Of a stretch of DNA of 64,000 nt, positions 34,165 to 44,525 are shown one piece after another. A program made the translations under genes and the position numbers. The notes under the pieces were generated by a model that saw only the letters and a program-made list of their open reading frames with translations, did no database searches and had not been told where the DNA came from. This DNA comes from Liolophura sinensis (Eukaryota > Mollusca > Polyplacophora > Chitonida > Chitonidae). The first letter of the stretch is position 1, and every line of letters begins with the position of its first letter. The stretch is from assembly GCF_032854445.1 (NCBI RefSeq), contig NC_088298.1:5020160-5084159 (forward strand), read 5' to 3'.

Positions 34165-34416
34165 ACCGTCGGTTAGCGCGATAGCGCAGGGTAAACGACT
34201 CAGGAGTTTCTCACTAATGCGGTCGCTGTTAGTTCAAGTCCAGTTCATGCTGGCTTCCTCTCTGGCCATACGTGGGAAGGTCTGCCAGCAACCTGTGGAT
34301 GGTCGTGGGTTTCCCCCAAGCTCTGCCCGGTTTCCTCCATCATAATGCTGGCCACAGTAAAATATTCAGTAGGCTTTGAGTACAGCTTAAAACACCAATC
34401 AAATAAATAAATAAGT
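34165..34416 (+). mobile_element. SINE-A, nearly full length
   Basis: The head starts at 'ccgtcggttagcgcgatagc', B-box 'gttagttcaagtccag', then 'catacgtgggaaggtctgcc', 'cggtttcctccatcataatg' and the tail 'aatcaaataaataaataag'. About 10 bp are scrambled in 'aaatattcagtaggctttga'. It is joined tail to tail with the following SINE-B. Confidence 0.9.
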
Positions 34417-34741
34417 GAGTGAGTGAATGCTTGGGCTTTAAAGTCGTTCTTAACAATTTTTCAGTCAAATGACGACGAAGGAATCCTTAGAGTGCATGTA
34501 ATGTGCCTCCTTGTTGAAGGACGGATTTCCGCCGCTCTTTTATCTAGTGCTGCTTTACTGAGACGCCTTACCGCAGGAAAGTAAGCCGCCCCGCCCGAGC
34601 CATAATACGGATCAACCAGTCGTTGCACTATCCCATGTTCATGCTGTACGTCAAGCGAGCAAGTTACAGCTTAGGTGTGACTTGACCCTGGACCTACCGC
34701 TCCCGAAGCGGACGCCCTAACAACTGTGCTATGAGGGCTGG
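34417..34741 (-). mobile_element. SINE-B, full length (reference copy)
   Basis: On the minus strand it begins 'cccagccctcatagcacagt' (A-box TAGCACAGTTGT), with 'ccagggtcaagtcacaccta' as a degenerate B-box region, then 'gggatagtgcaacgactggt', 'gcactagataaaagagcggc', 'ggaggcacattacatgcact' and the tail '(cact)n'. At about 325 bp this is the longest copy of the family here. Confidence 0.9.
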
Positions 34742-34764
34742 GAATATATAAATAAATGCATAAG

Positions 34765-34885
34765 ACTAACCGTTTAATAGTTGAATTTAACGCATTATTA
34801 TGTTAAAATAACAAAATACATTCCATAGCGTCACACACAGCAGACTTTCTTAGAATGAGCAGATTATTTTTTGGAATGTACACCC
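34765..34885. mobile_element. TIR-1 right-half fragment
   Basis: 'gcattattatgttaaaataa', 'acaaaatacattccatagcg', 'cacacagcagactttcttag' and 'gcagattattttttggaat' align with the right half of the copy at 19668-19928. Confidence 0.6.
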
Positions 34886-36139
34886 GTTGAAAGTAAAGGG
34901 CGAATTATAAACACAGTTCTGACATCATAACATCAGATTAAATTTCACCGCAAACCAGTTGTATTTTCACGGTTTTCTTTGCAATTTTACAAAATGTTCT
35001 GCGGAAAAACTTCGGCAAACGTGCTTGAAGATCTGCCCCAGGCAGATAGCTCAAAAACGCAGAAATGCAACTTGTCAAGCTGGTATCTTTAAAGGGATAT
35101 TTCCCTTTTTGATTCACATGCTTTTAACGCTACCTTCTTGCATCGTGGGATGACATTTGATCTTCTTATAAAGGTATGCAATGTTGTAATTTCATCCTCG
35201 CTACGATCACAAGATCACAATTACGCCTGTGTATATACCTACAGAGAATAATGGGCCTTGTTCATCAAAGTGACTTGCAGGTATGCCGTCAAGTCCATCT
35301 TTGCTCAGGTAAAACAGGGGGGTGCCAGGTGGTGATGACAACCAAGGCAACCTCACACCATGCTGTGTTGGGCGAGTCTGGTCGCCATGGCGGTCCAATT
35401 TCATTAGACTATTCTGGAGAATTTTTGACCGTGCAAATCCAGTCGAATTTTTGCTAGTATTTTAAAATGACCCAAATTATATTATATTAGCCTCAGCTGT
35501 GCACGAATTTGTTTGTTTATTCACCATAAATTAGATAATAACAAGTAAGGGTTGATCTTAAGTACAAAGTCCAATGGTCTTGTTCTATCCCACTGAAACA
35601 TTGGTATATCAATGGACAAAATTACAATAATGGTGAATAGCAAAGTACACATTTCCTAGGGTGAGCAGTAAATTGACCAGTACATATCAAGAATATGTTT
35701 CAAATCCTTTGGTTGAGGAGATATTCCCTTAATTTGTATTAAACAAAGAATATGACTGGGTTTTTTGGACGAATAATGCAGTCTGTTCCATTCGCGAGGA
35801 CCACAGAACCGTAACAAGTTCCCTGAACTGTGGAGCTAACTGATCTATGCAAATTTAAATTTTGTGTCACCGTTCAAAATCCGAAATAAAGGTCTTAAAT
35901 TTATCAAGCGGGTCGCATTATAACATTTTCAGACGGTTAAAGCGCTATCTCAATGCGACAATATTATGACTCACCAAATTCAACTCTCCGTGTTTCGACA
36001 GAGGCTTGAAGTCGGGGGGTATGTCAGGTACCTGGCGCAGGTCAGTAGTTTACGGCGTGAGCTACGGTTTCTTCCACTCATTTAACTGAGCCCCGACAGT
36101 GAAAAATTGTTAAAATTCAGTCAGTCATATGTCTGGGAG
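34886..36139. other. Unique stretch
   Basis: A GC-richer patch at 35270-35410 is open on both strands (plus 35176-35457, minus 35207-35404) and contains donor-like 'cttgcaggtatg' at about 35276. Without a recognisable protein I do not call an exon. Confidence 0.4.
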
Positions 36140-36356
36140 GGAACTCCGTAGCCGAGGTGGTAAGCTTGCTGGCACGGCGCAATGACCCAGGAGCCTCTCA
36201 CCAATGTAGTCCCTCCATCCGTACGTGGGTAGATTTGCCAGCAACCTGTGGATGGTCCTGCGTTTCTCCCGGGCTCTGTCCGCTGTTTCCATCCACCATA
36301 ATGCTGGCCACCGTCGTAAAAGTGTACGGCGTAAAACACCAATCAAATAAATAAAT
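36140..36356 (+). mobile_element. SINE-A with internal deletions
   Basis: It begins 'aactccgtagccgaggtggt' (head), lacks the B-box part ('ccaatgtagtccctccatcc' joins across it) and lacks 'gaaatattcttga' near the 3' end ('gtaaaagtgtacggcgtaaa'). The tail is 'aatcaaataaataaata'. Confidence 0.85.
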
Positions 36357-36360
36357 ATGT

Positions 36361-36450
36361 ATAGGAATGAGCGGAACATGTGCTCAGTGGTAAGACGCCC
36401 GATTCCTGGTACTAGGCACATGAGGTGTGGGTTCGATCCCCGCTTTGGGC
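36361..36450 (+). repeat. tRNA-like sequence with perfect B-box
   Basis: 'tgctcagtggtaagacgcc' resembles a D-arm/A-box and 'gtgggttcgatccccgc' a T-arm (GGTTCGATCC). The T-stem has one mismatch and there is no acceptor stem, so this is a SINE head or tRNA pseudogene, not an active tRNA gene. Confidence 0.45.
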
Positions 36451-36589
36451 TGCGAATTTTTCATTCCTCCGATCTCACTGCTCATGGAGCCTTAATAACA
36501 GTAATCAGTCGATGACGTTCGTGTGACCGTTTGTGAGTGATTAGGTCTATTGGAGACAACTTGTCTACCATAAATACGAAATGCAAATC

Positions 36590-36775
36590 TGTACATCTTA
36601 AGTGGGGATGTTTGTCAGTAACTTGCCAATGGTCGTTGGTTTTCTCGGAGCACTACGATTTTCCTTCACTCATAAAACTGACTGTTGCTGTAATTACCCA
36701 CATAAATAAACAACTCTTGAGTATTGCATGAAACATCCCATTTAGCTGCCCTAAAATAGGTTTAAGGCATTAAAC
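36590..36775 (+). mobile_element. SINE-G 3' part
   Basis: 'gtcagtaacttgccaatggt', 'cgttggttttctcggagcac', 'cactcataaaactgactgtt' and 'aactcttgagtattgcatga' follow the order seen at 42068-42175. Confidence 0.6.
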
Positions 36776-37214
36776 AACAAGTACTTTATATATACTTTTA
36801 AATATACGTCTTGTCTATCAACTCAAATAAGAAAAGAAATAAAACACAAGATACATGCTTCATTACATCTCAGTCATCTGCGAATCTCAGTCCTGTTTGC
36901 TACATGAACATTGCTTTTCAAATTACGCTTACTAAAACAAGCAAAGGAATTATGATAATTAGCCCAAAACAAACAAATCGTGTAAATATTAGCCAAGGCT
37001 GGTTTCCTAGTGTGTTCACCCGGAAGACGTACATCTTGAGGGCCTGCACATTGCTTGTTATAGGCGTATATATGCACTGGTTGACTCGCTGGACCCCCCC
37101 CCCCCAACAACTGTCTCACTGAGAAGTCATAATGTGGATTGAAGTGTTTAATAACAAATTATTATGTTGAAAAAAATAAAATAAACATACCTAGACCTAC
37201 TGAAAAAAACTGAT

Positions 37215-37245
37215 ACCACATCTCGTATCACATACGAGATGTGGT
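37215..37245. other. Perfect 14-bp hairpin with 3-nt loop
   Basis: 'accacatctcgtat', loop 'cac', then 'atacgagatgtggt'. The arms are exactly complementary. It lies in an A-rich context (short A-runs on both sides). Confidence 0.95.
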
Positions 37246-37324
37246 GAAACTAAAAGAAAAAGAAAGGCAACAAACATAAAGTCTTAAAAATGTTGCTATA
37301 TTTTAGAATGTATCAAGAAATTGA

Positions 37325-37410
37325 TTTATTTATTTCATTGATATTTTACGCGGTAATATTTCACTTATACAACGGCGGATATACAACGGCGGATAAGGAA
37401 ACTGACCTAC
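37325..37410 (-). mobile_element. SINE-A 3' fragment with a 14-bp tandem duplication
   Basis: 'tttattgatatttta'-like tail sequence, 'acgcggtaatatttcactt' and 'atacaacggcggat' repeated twice in direct tandem, then diverged sequence. Confidence 0.7.
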
Positions 37411-37710
37411 AGTATATACATATAGCATCACAAGTTACATATATCGATACAGAGTTTAGGCTACCTCTGATGCACATTTCGTATAATATTTGTTAGGGTG
37501 ACATTTTCACAATAATTAGGTCACCACATCCATTGATTGCAATCTAAACGTTATCTTAATAAAGTTTGAATCCACCGCTGTGGTATAAATCAAAAGATTT
37601 TTAGCGCAGAGTTTATCAGTGTTGGTAATTGCCTGCTGTACTCTCTTACACTCAATGTCAGACATAAATTACCTGCCCTAAAATAGGATGTCACCATACA
37701 ACCCGACATC

Positions 37711-38160
37711 GTGAGACACGGACACAAAGGCACGTGTATCATGTGAGAAACTGACACACAGACCCGTGTATGATATGAGACACGGGCACACAAACACGTG
37801 AATGATGTGAGACACGGGTACACATACACTTGTATGATGTGAGACACGGGCACATAGGCACGTGTATGATGTGAGAAACTGACACACAGACCCGTGTATG
37901 ATATGAGACACGGACACACAAACACGTGAATGGTGTGAGACACGGGCACATAGGCACGTGTATGATGTGAGACACGGACACATAGACACGTGTATGACTT
38001 GAGACACGGACATGTAGACACGTGTACGATGTGAGACACGAACACATAGGCACGTGTATAACGTGAGACACGAACACATAGGCACGTGTATAATGTGAGA
38101 CTCGCACACATAGGCACGTGTACGATGTGAGACACGCACACATATGCACATGGATGCACG
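37711..38160. repeat. Minisatellite, 32-bp unit with CACGTG, about 14 copies
   Basis: The unit is 'gtgagacacgggcacatagg' plus 'cacgtgtatgat'. Most units keep the palindrome CACGTG (an E-box core). Variant units recur four units apart (around 37743 and 37871), showing a block duplication. Long minus-strand frames here (136-209 codons) follow the repeat and are not genes. Confidence 0.97.
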
Positions 38161-38695
38161 GTGTGAGATTTCCTCAAAGTATTATTATACTTAATCTGGT
38201 ATCGGCTTAAAATAGTCACCCGTTAAAATATTTTATGAAATGGGATCATTTCTAAATTACTGTGCATTGTGCACTTTAATGTTACACACTCAGAGGTATT
38301 ATCATCAAATCTAAAAAACATATGGTTATGTAATTATATCTCGCAAAAATTAAATACGAAAAAATAAAAGTTGTCAAGCGGCATTGTAAATGAGGTCTTT
38401 AATTTTTTTTTAAACCAAAAGGAATTTCGTCTCTTTTCTTGTGGTATTCTGCTCTGTTTCGTTTTTTAGGCTGCACAGCGATAAACATCGTCAATGACGG
38501 CATTGTGTCCTTAGCTTCATCATACAGCCCGAGGTTTGAATGCGTGTGGCGTTAACACAGACGTCATCTATACTAAGCCACAAGATTTTTACTTTGTACA
38601 TTTGTCTAACACGGGTTAACACAGCATTGCTGTGACTGTGCACCTCTTAAGTCCTCACAGAGGAAATTCCTATCATAACGCTGTTTTATAGACCA
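38161..38695. other. Unique AT-rich stretch
   Basis: Nothing recognised. Confidence 0.5.
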
Positions 38696-38699
38696 ATTT

Positions 38700-38990
38700 A
38701 GGTCTGAAGCGTTTCTTCACCGATGTTTTGAGTTCGAATCCACGTTCCGTTTTAATTTCTGAAATTATTCCAGAACTAGGCGAGGCATGAGGCGTGGTTT
38801 CTTGAACTCCCAAACCCTACAGAGTCGCTACAATGACGATTTTCTGAAGGCCAATGTAGGCCTACAGCGTTTCTTGGCTAATCTTGAGAGTTCAAATTCG
38901 CGTTCAACTCACTCGCAATTGGTTGTGAGTTTTTTCCGGAATTCTTTTCGAGAATTGAATATCGTTTCCTCAACTCCCAAACCTGTCCGA
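38700..38990. repeat. Diverged direct duplication, about 164-bp offset
   Basis: 'aggtctgaagcgtttcttca' with 'gagttcgaatccacgttc' and 'tcttgaactcccaaaccc' recurs as 'aggcctacagcgtttcttgg', 'gagttcaaattcgcgttca' and 'tcctcaactcccaaacct'. Both copies hold a B-box-like element, so the unit may derive from a tRNA-type SINE head. Confidence 0.6.
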
Positions 38991-40091
38991 CATGCAAGAA
39001 GAAACATAATACTCTAATTTCAAACATAAACATCCAAATCCATTCACCACTCCGACTCCATTCTTTAACTCCGCAGTTAAAGGAAACTCTAGAATATAAT
39101 TCTGCTATAACGGACTGAAATTTAGTATAAAGACGATTCCCAACGAGTCAACTCCCTCAAACCTGTACGCCGCCATTACAGCCAAAATGATGACGTCATA
39201 CTGTCGCCACAGAAATCATTATAAGCCTACATATGTCGGAATGCTGTGCTACCGCTGTTTACAAATTAAGAACTGCTTTTCTTTTCTAGGGGTCTACAAT
39301 AATTAAATTGTTTTTGTAACATTATACCTCGAGCGTTTGAACATTATATTATGGACTCTTGCACTTGCATTTTATCTTGCTCTTTTAGCCTTACGTTTAC
39401 ATGGCATGACGTCACAATGCCAGCCTTTTGTGCCTTTATTTTTGCGAGTGAGTATAATGCTTTTCAGTATTAACGCATTTCAGTCTTGCCTTCCGGAATT
39501 TTCGTGTAAGCGATCCGCTAATGTGTTGCCAAAAGTGATGATGATCTATGTATTTCTTTATATTACCTCACATTTAAAACTAGCTAAGGACACTTAAACT
39601 GAATTAAGAGCTCTTAGTTATTCTCCCCCTGGCGGAAGGAACAATACATTGTATTGTAACACTTGTGAATTGGATATGTGCAAAAGTTATTCCCCTTATT
39701 ACTGATGACGAAATGGTTGGCAGAGTATCCTCCCTTGAAATTTCACAAACCCACAATTTTGCCATGATTATAAATATTATATATATATATATTTTTTGAC
39801 TGCTTTTAACCGCCATACCGTAGGACCTCTCATTTGAACCAGGATATACAATATGCATTGGGCAACGGTGGAAGGAACCGGAGTGCACAATGTAAACCAT
39901 AGACATATTAATACTATAAGCCTACTGGAGAATTCTTCTATGGGTGACAAATGTCTTATTGGTGGCACGGAGACACCTTCCACATCATATTAGCATCGAC
40001 GCCGCGAAAACAATGGAAAGGGGAAGGGGGGGGGGGAATCCCCTGTCCCAGGATGGGATTAAACCCGCGTCGTGTGTGACCCACCATGCTT
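38991..40091. other. Unique stretch with two CRE octamers
   Basis: TGACGTCA is present at 39191-39198 and 39407-39414. There is a short (TA)n run at 39778-39793 and a G-run near 40026-40035. No gene is recognised. Confidence 0.5.
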
Positions 40092-40233
40092 TGGTTTATT
40101 TATTTACTTGATTGGTGTACTTAAGAATATTTCACTTATACGACGGCGGCCAGCATTATGGTGGGAGGAAACCGGACAGAAGCCGGACAGAACCCACGAC
40201 TATCCACAGGTGGCTGCTAGACCTTTCCACGAC
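40092..40233 (-). mobile_element. SINE-A, headless copy
   Basis: 'tttatttatttacttgattg', 'cgacggcggccagcattatg', 'gtgggaggaaaccggacaga' and 'gctagacctttccacgac' at the recurrent 5' breakpoint. The 'agccggacagaacccacgac' segment is slightly duplicated. Confidence 0.88.
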
Positions 40234-40529
40234 TTTTATGCATTTATTTATCGACTGACTAAGGCCTAACGCTTTAATTTCCAATTTACAGTCACGATCG
40301 CTTCGGTGGCCTTCGGTTGCTGGTAGACAATCCAAAAATGTCGAAACACTATGCTTTGAGAAGTGAAATATACCAACATGCAGTGGTAGCCTATCCATAA
40401 ACAAGATTGTGGTTATCCGAAAAAATACTTTGCCATATTTGATACGAATTCAGCCCTGTACCACAATCTTGTACCACAAACCTCGGTACAAGTTAAAGCA
40501 ACACAACAACACAGACTTGTGTCCTCTTT

Positions 40530-40730
40530 TGTACAGTACAATTGATGCAACTACTGAACGCCGTGCTCAAAAAATTTTCACTTATTCCATGGTATATTGG
40601 CGGCAGAATCCGAAGTGCTTGAAGTGAAGCATGGACATTCACCAGTTAAAGCCGCAGCGAGAGTTGGATTCGAACGCGCATCTGCATAGTCGCTGTCAGC
40701 CAGCCATCTTAGCCAGCGGGGCCGCAAGGA
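40530..40730 (-). mobile_element. Old tRNA-derived SINE with a different head
   Basis: The reverse strand reads 'ggccccgctggctaagatgg' (A-box TGGCTAAGATGG) and 'gcgcgttcgaatccaac' (perfect B-box); the left part 'acgccgtgctcaaaaaattt' resembles the SINE-A 3' end. The body is too diverged to align further. Confidence 0.55.
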
Positions 40731-40781
40731 CAGTATAAACAGTCATTATTCTTCTTCTTGCTGAATATACAGTAGGCCGTA

Positions 40782-41075
40782 CTTGTTTGTTTATTCATTT
40801 GATTGGAATTTTACACCGTACTCAAGAATACGTCACTTATACGACGGCAGCGAGCTTTATCGTGTCAGGAAACCGGGGAGTAATCCACGACCATCCGCAG
40901 GTTGCTGAAAGACCTTATCGCGTCAGACTGGAGAGGAAGCCTTCATAATCTGGACTTGAACTCACAGAGATCGCATCTGGAGGCTCCTGAATTAACGTGT
41001 TACGCTACCACGCTAGCCACAAGGACACGGGGAAAAACACCCACGACCATCCACCAGTGCCAGGCATTTCCAGGT
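40782..41075 (-). mobile_element. SINE-A, nearly full length, plus repeated internal piece
   Basis: 'gattggaattttacaccgta', 'cgacggcagcgagctttatc', 'ggttgctgaaagaccttatc', 'ggacttgaactcacagagat' and 'gctaccacgctagccacaag' follow the family. Immediately to the right, 'cacccacgaccatccaccag' (41040-41060) is a second, short copy of the middle part. Confidence 0.85.
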
Positions 41076-41123
41076 ATTTTGACTTTTATATATTTATTTA
41101 TTAATTTATTAATAAACCCGTTA

Positions 41124-41487
41124 ACTTACAAATCACGACCGCTTCGGCCGCCACAAAGTTGGGAGCTCCGGGATCAGACCCGGCTCATGTCATACATTGT
41201 ACCAAAGACATTAAAAATGGTACTTGTTGCTGCCTCGGTGGACACTCGCTAGAGCAAGGAAACAGGACTGGTTAGTCCAGTGTCAGTATAATGTGTCTGG
41301 GTGGGGTTTCATGTCTGATATCTTCCGCATGATGCTTAAATTTGCCGGAATGGACTCGCCTTGCCTTAAGGAGAAACAGTCTTCACACATACATCCGTGG
41401 ATTTCTCGTCTTCATAAGACTGAAAAATTGTTAAGTACGACGTACAACTCCAAATATATATGCACATATACACTTACAAATCGCGAC
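41124..41487 (+). mobile_element. SINE-C with 16-bp target-site duplication
   Basis: 'acttacaaatcacgac' (41124-41139) and 'acttacaaatcgcgac' (41472-41487) flank it with one mismatch. Inside are B-box 'gggatcagacccggc', 'agcaaggaaacaggactggt', 'cagtataatgtgtctgggtg', 'gactcgccttgccttaagga' and the 3' end 'gttaagtacgacgtacaac'. This is the most complete copy of the family in the window. Confidence 0.88.
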
Positions 41488-41493
41488 GTTCAG

Positions 41494-41765
41494 ATTATTT
41501 ATTTATTTATTTATTGGTTTAATTGGTGTTTTATGCCGTACTCAAGAATATTTAACTTTTACAACGGCGGCCAGCATTATGATACGAGGAAACTGGGCAT
41601 AGCCCGGGGGGAACCGTCGGCAGGTTGCTGGAAGACCTTCCCACACACGGTCGGAGAGGAAGCCAGCATGAGCTGGACTTGAACTCATAACGACCGCATT
41701 GGTGAGAGGTCCCAGGGTCATTACGCTGCGCTAGCGCGCTAACCAAATGCATGAGCCACGGAGGC
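41494..41765 (-). mobile_element. Full-length SINE-A
   Basis: The tail (tttatt)n, 'ggtgttttatgccgtactca', 'gaccttcccacacacggtcg', 'catgagctggacttgaactc' (B-box), 'ctgcgctagcgcgctaacc' and 'gagccacggaggcccc' cover the whole family in reverse. Flanks share only 'gttcag', so the TSD is uncertain. Confidence 0.93.
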
Positions 41766-41849
41766 CCCAATGTTCAGCTTAATACGCGGATATATATATA
41801 TATATATATACACCTGCGATAATGCACGACGTTAATTGTTGTATAATAT

Positions 41850-42187
41850 GTGTGTGAATCCCAAACACAGCGCACACGATGTGCAAGTTCAACCCCAGGT
41901 TTAGACAAAAAATTTGCAGACTTTCCCACACTCACTGTTCGTAGTGGTTTTTGTGGCAATAAACCCTCGACGGAACTCGTAATGTCGTTTACACTGGCAT
42001 TCGAATAAAACGCCTTTCTCCCATCAAAATATGGCGTGTATATTTCCACGCCACATGTAGGAAAGTTCTTCTGCAACTTGCCAAAGGTCGGTGGTTTACG
42101 CCGGACTATTTTTTCGGTTTTCTCCACCCACAAAACTGACCGCCATCGTGCATATGAAATATTCTTGACCTTAAACAACATCAATCC
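41850..42187 (+). mobile_element. SINE-G, longest copy
   Basis: It runs from a B-box at about 41884-41900 ('gtgcaagttcaaccccagg') through 'aatatggcgtgtatatttcc', 'cttgccaaaggtcggtggtt', 'ctccacccacaaaactgacc' to 'tattcttgaccttaaacaac'. The 3' end resembles that of SINE-A. A (TA)n run lies just upstream at 41788-41811. Confidence 0.7.
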
Positions 42188-42360
42188 ACAGTAAAATTAA
42201 ATCTTTTAAATCTGAAATGAAATTTTGAATTTTCGGAAAGAAGAAACCAATGCTCGACTTCATCACCCGACAAATGTCCTATAACCCTTTCAGTTACAAG
42301 CAAAACATGCGGCAGAATAGAAAGTGGAATTCGACAAGCACGCCTTGCTTTAGATTTATG

Positions 42361-42624
42361 TATTAATTAATTTATGTGGTTGGTGTTTTACGCCGCACTG
42401 AGGAATATTCCACTTATTCAACGGCGGCCTGCATTATGGTGGGAGGAAACTGGGCAGAGGCCGAAGGGAACCCACGACCATCGGCAGATTGTTACAAGAT
42501 CTTATCACGTAAGACTGCAGGAACCCAGCATGAGCTGGACTTCAACTCACAGCGATAACATTGGTTAGAGGCTCCTGGGTAGACGTGTTTGCGCGAGCAA
42601 GCCAACCACAAGGCCACGGAGTCC
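42361..42624 (-). mobile_element. SINE-A, full length, diverged
   Basis: 'gttggtgttttacgccgcac', 'caacggcggcctgcattatg', 'catgagctggacttcaactc' and 'caaccacaaggccacggagt' cover tail to head in reverse. Confidence 0.9.
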
Positions 42625-42898
42625 CTCGCCGTATTTCGGGTCACTCGGCTACCAATGATCCACTTCGTCCTCATACCATTTCAGTCATTCTAATGATCCC
42701 CTTACATGTATATGTTCCAAATTGCATTTTATGCTGGGCAGGGATCCGTTTCACAAAGGGACTTAGAGATTTGGCCTATAATTGTAACCCAAACTCCTAA
42801 ATACATGCATCAATTAAAGTCGATACAATTTAAACCACTGGTTCTGCGTTGTGGTAGTAAAATTTGAACCAAACAGTTTGTTTAGCATAAAAGACCAT

Positions 42899-43354
42899 AA
42901 GTAAAGAAGACACTAAAATAAAATGTTTATCAGATGAAAGATCATTAATGACTGTCCAGGTAAATAGTTTGATTTATTGTTGAAAGAATTTTTCCATTCC
43001 GGTAAAATGGTCTTAAATATCAGATTCTATCGTGGTGTGATAGTAACTCGAAGGGTATCAGTGACGCCACACCCATGTTTTCTGTTTCAAATAGCTCGTT
43101 TCAAGATATACTGGGCTAATACATTCATAGATCTGAAGGTGTATGCATTTAGAATAACGAAATCTAGCAGTCCACATGAGCTACGTGCTAAACGCTTAAT
43201 GCGACGTCACTGGTCCCAATATGGTCAGAAAAGTCAAATTCCGTAAAATTCAAAGTTTCAGATGCATTTTACTAGGCTGAAAACATAAATGGAATAAACA
43301 GTGTTTAATGGTTTTTCATCTGATATACACTTCACATTAATGTTTTCTTTTCCT
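42899..43354. mobile_element. TIR-F element, copy 2
   Basis: The left end 'taaagaagacactaaaataa', 'tatcagatgaaagatcatta' mirrors the right end 'taatggtttttcatctgata', 'cattaatgttttcttttcc'. Interior matches to the copy at 9576-10038 include 'cagattctatcgtggtgtga', 'agatctgaaggtgtatgcat' and 'gcgacgtcactggtcccaat'. The 455-bp length equals that of copy 1 to within a few bases. Confidence 0.8.
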
Positions 43355-43360
43355 TGATGT

Positions 43361-43458
43361 TTTATTTATATATTTATTTGACCGCTTTACGCCGTACTCA
43401 AGAATATTTCATTTACCAGTTTTACGACGGCGGCCAGCATTATGATGGTGGAAACCAG
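43361..43458 (-). mobile_element. SINE-A 3' fragment
   Basis: 'ttacgccgtactcaagaata' and 'ttacgacggcggccagcatt' with a 10-bp insertion 'accagtttta'. It lies directly against the right end of the TIR-F element. Confidence 0.75.
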
Positions 43459-44402
43459 TGGCGCACTAAGCACCTCGGCCACGGGGAACCTCCCCCCGTC
43501 CCCCACCTAAACACACACACATGCTAGTAAGCAAAGAGCACACTAGCATGAAGTACTTGTCACATAAAGCCATTAAATAGAGTCCCCGAAAATGGTTTGA
43601 TTTATGTGTAAGTTAAATTCGTTTACCCGTCGTATTCGTAAGACACTGTAAATATGGCCACCGAACTTCCGGTTTTATCATAGTTGCCATGTTGAAAGAA
43701 TTATGGGTAACACAGCAAGAAGTGTCATCCGCACCAGAATCTAAAAATTGTAAACACTGCTCGCTTATGATTTTCACTGCCATAGGCCTACGTCACTCAA
43801 TCACCACTAATACTTTAAACAGCATTTCCTTTCTAGGCCATTTTTAGTCGAAGTAGGCGTAAGAGCCCAAAGGTGAAGACGTGAAAAAGCTCACAGCCGA
43901 GGTATCCTAGCAATCACGTGCAATCAGCCATTGCCTCAGTCTGAGCTGCATCTGAGTCTCAGTTTCAATTGACTTTTGGAATGGAAAATTTCACTAGATA
44001 TTTTACTCAGTAGTTATTAGTCACAAAACAACTGCTTTTTTATTTATAGATTTTTTTGTTAAGGTAAACACCGTCCGCACTATAACTTACGCCACAAAGC
44101 ATACAGGCCTCTCATCTCATCGGTGACTGTAGGCCAAAAAAAAAAAAATAATAATACAAAAATCGAATTGTTTAGTTAGTTGTCATTTATTAGAAATAGT
44201 ATTAGATACTTTATTAGAAATTTTTTTCCAACTAAATCTCAGTCGATTGATAAAATGAGTAAACAGGTATCCGAAAGAAGAAGAGACATGAGTATATGTA
44301 GGCCAGCAAGTGAAGTGTTTTGTCTTGATTTTCTATTGAATATTTAGATTAAAGGTTTTTATGATGAAATACTAATTGAATTTCAATATAATTCAGACAA
44401 AT
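43459..44402. other. Unique stretch
   Basis: No repeat or gene recognised; short A-runs at about 44136-44160. Confidence 0.5.
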
Positions 44403-44525
44403 GTCCCAGTTTTCTCCCGTCAAAATGCTGGCCATTGCCGTAGTTAAACACCTTTCGTAAAACTCCAATCAAATAAATAAATAAATGAAATAAATGAATA
44501 AATCAAATAAATAAATCAAATACAC
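44403..44525 (+). mobile_element. SINE-A 3' end with expanded AAAT tail
   Basis: 'ttctcccgtcaaaatgctgg', 'ccattgccgtagttaaacac' and a long interrupted (aaat)n tail from about 44468. Confidence 0.65.

Noticed and set aside
35176-35457. Possible exon with donor 'cttgcaggtatg'
   Set aside because: Open on both strands, and no acceptor or partner exon could be matched in phase.
36361-36450. Functional tRNA gene
   Set aside because: B-box and D-arm-like parts are present, but there is no acceptor stem pairing and the T-stem has a mismatch.
37590-38219. 209-codon Cys-rich repeat protein on the minus strand
   Set aside because: It lies wholly in the 32-bp minisatellite; three overlapping frames of similar length and composition exist.
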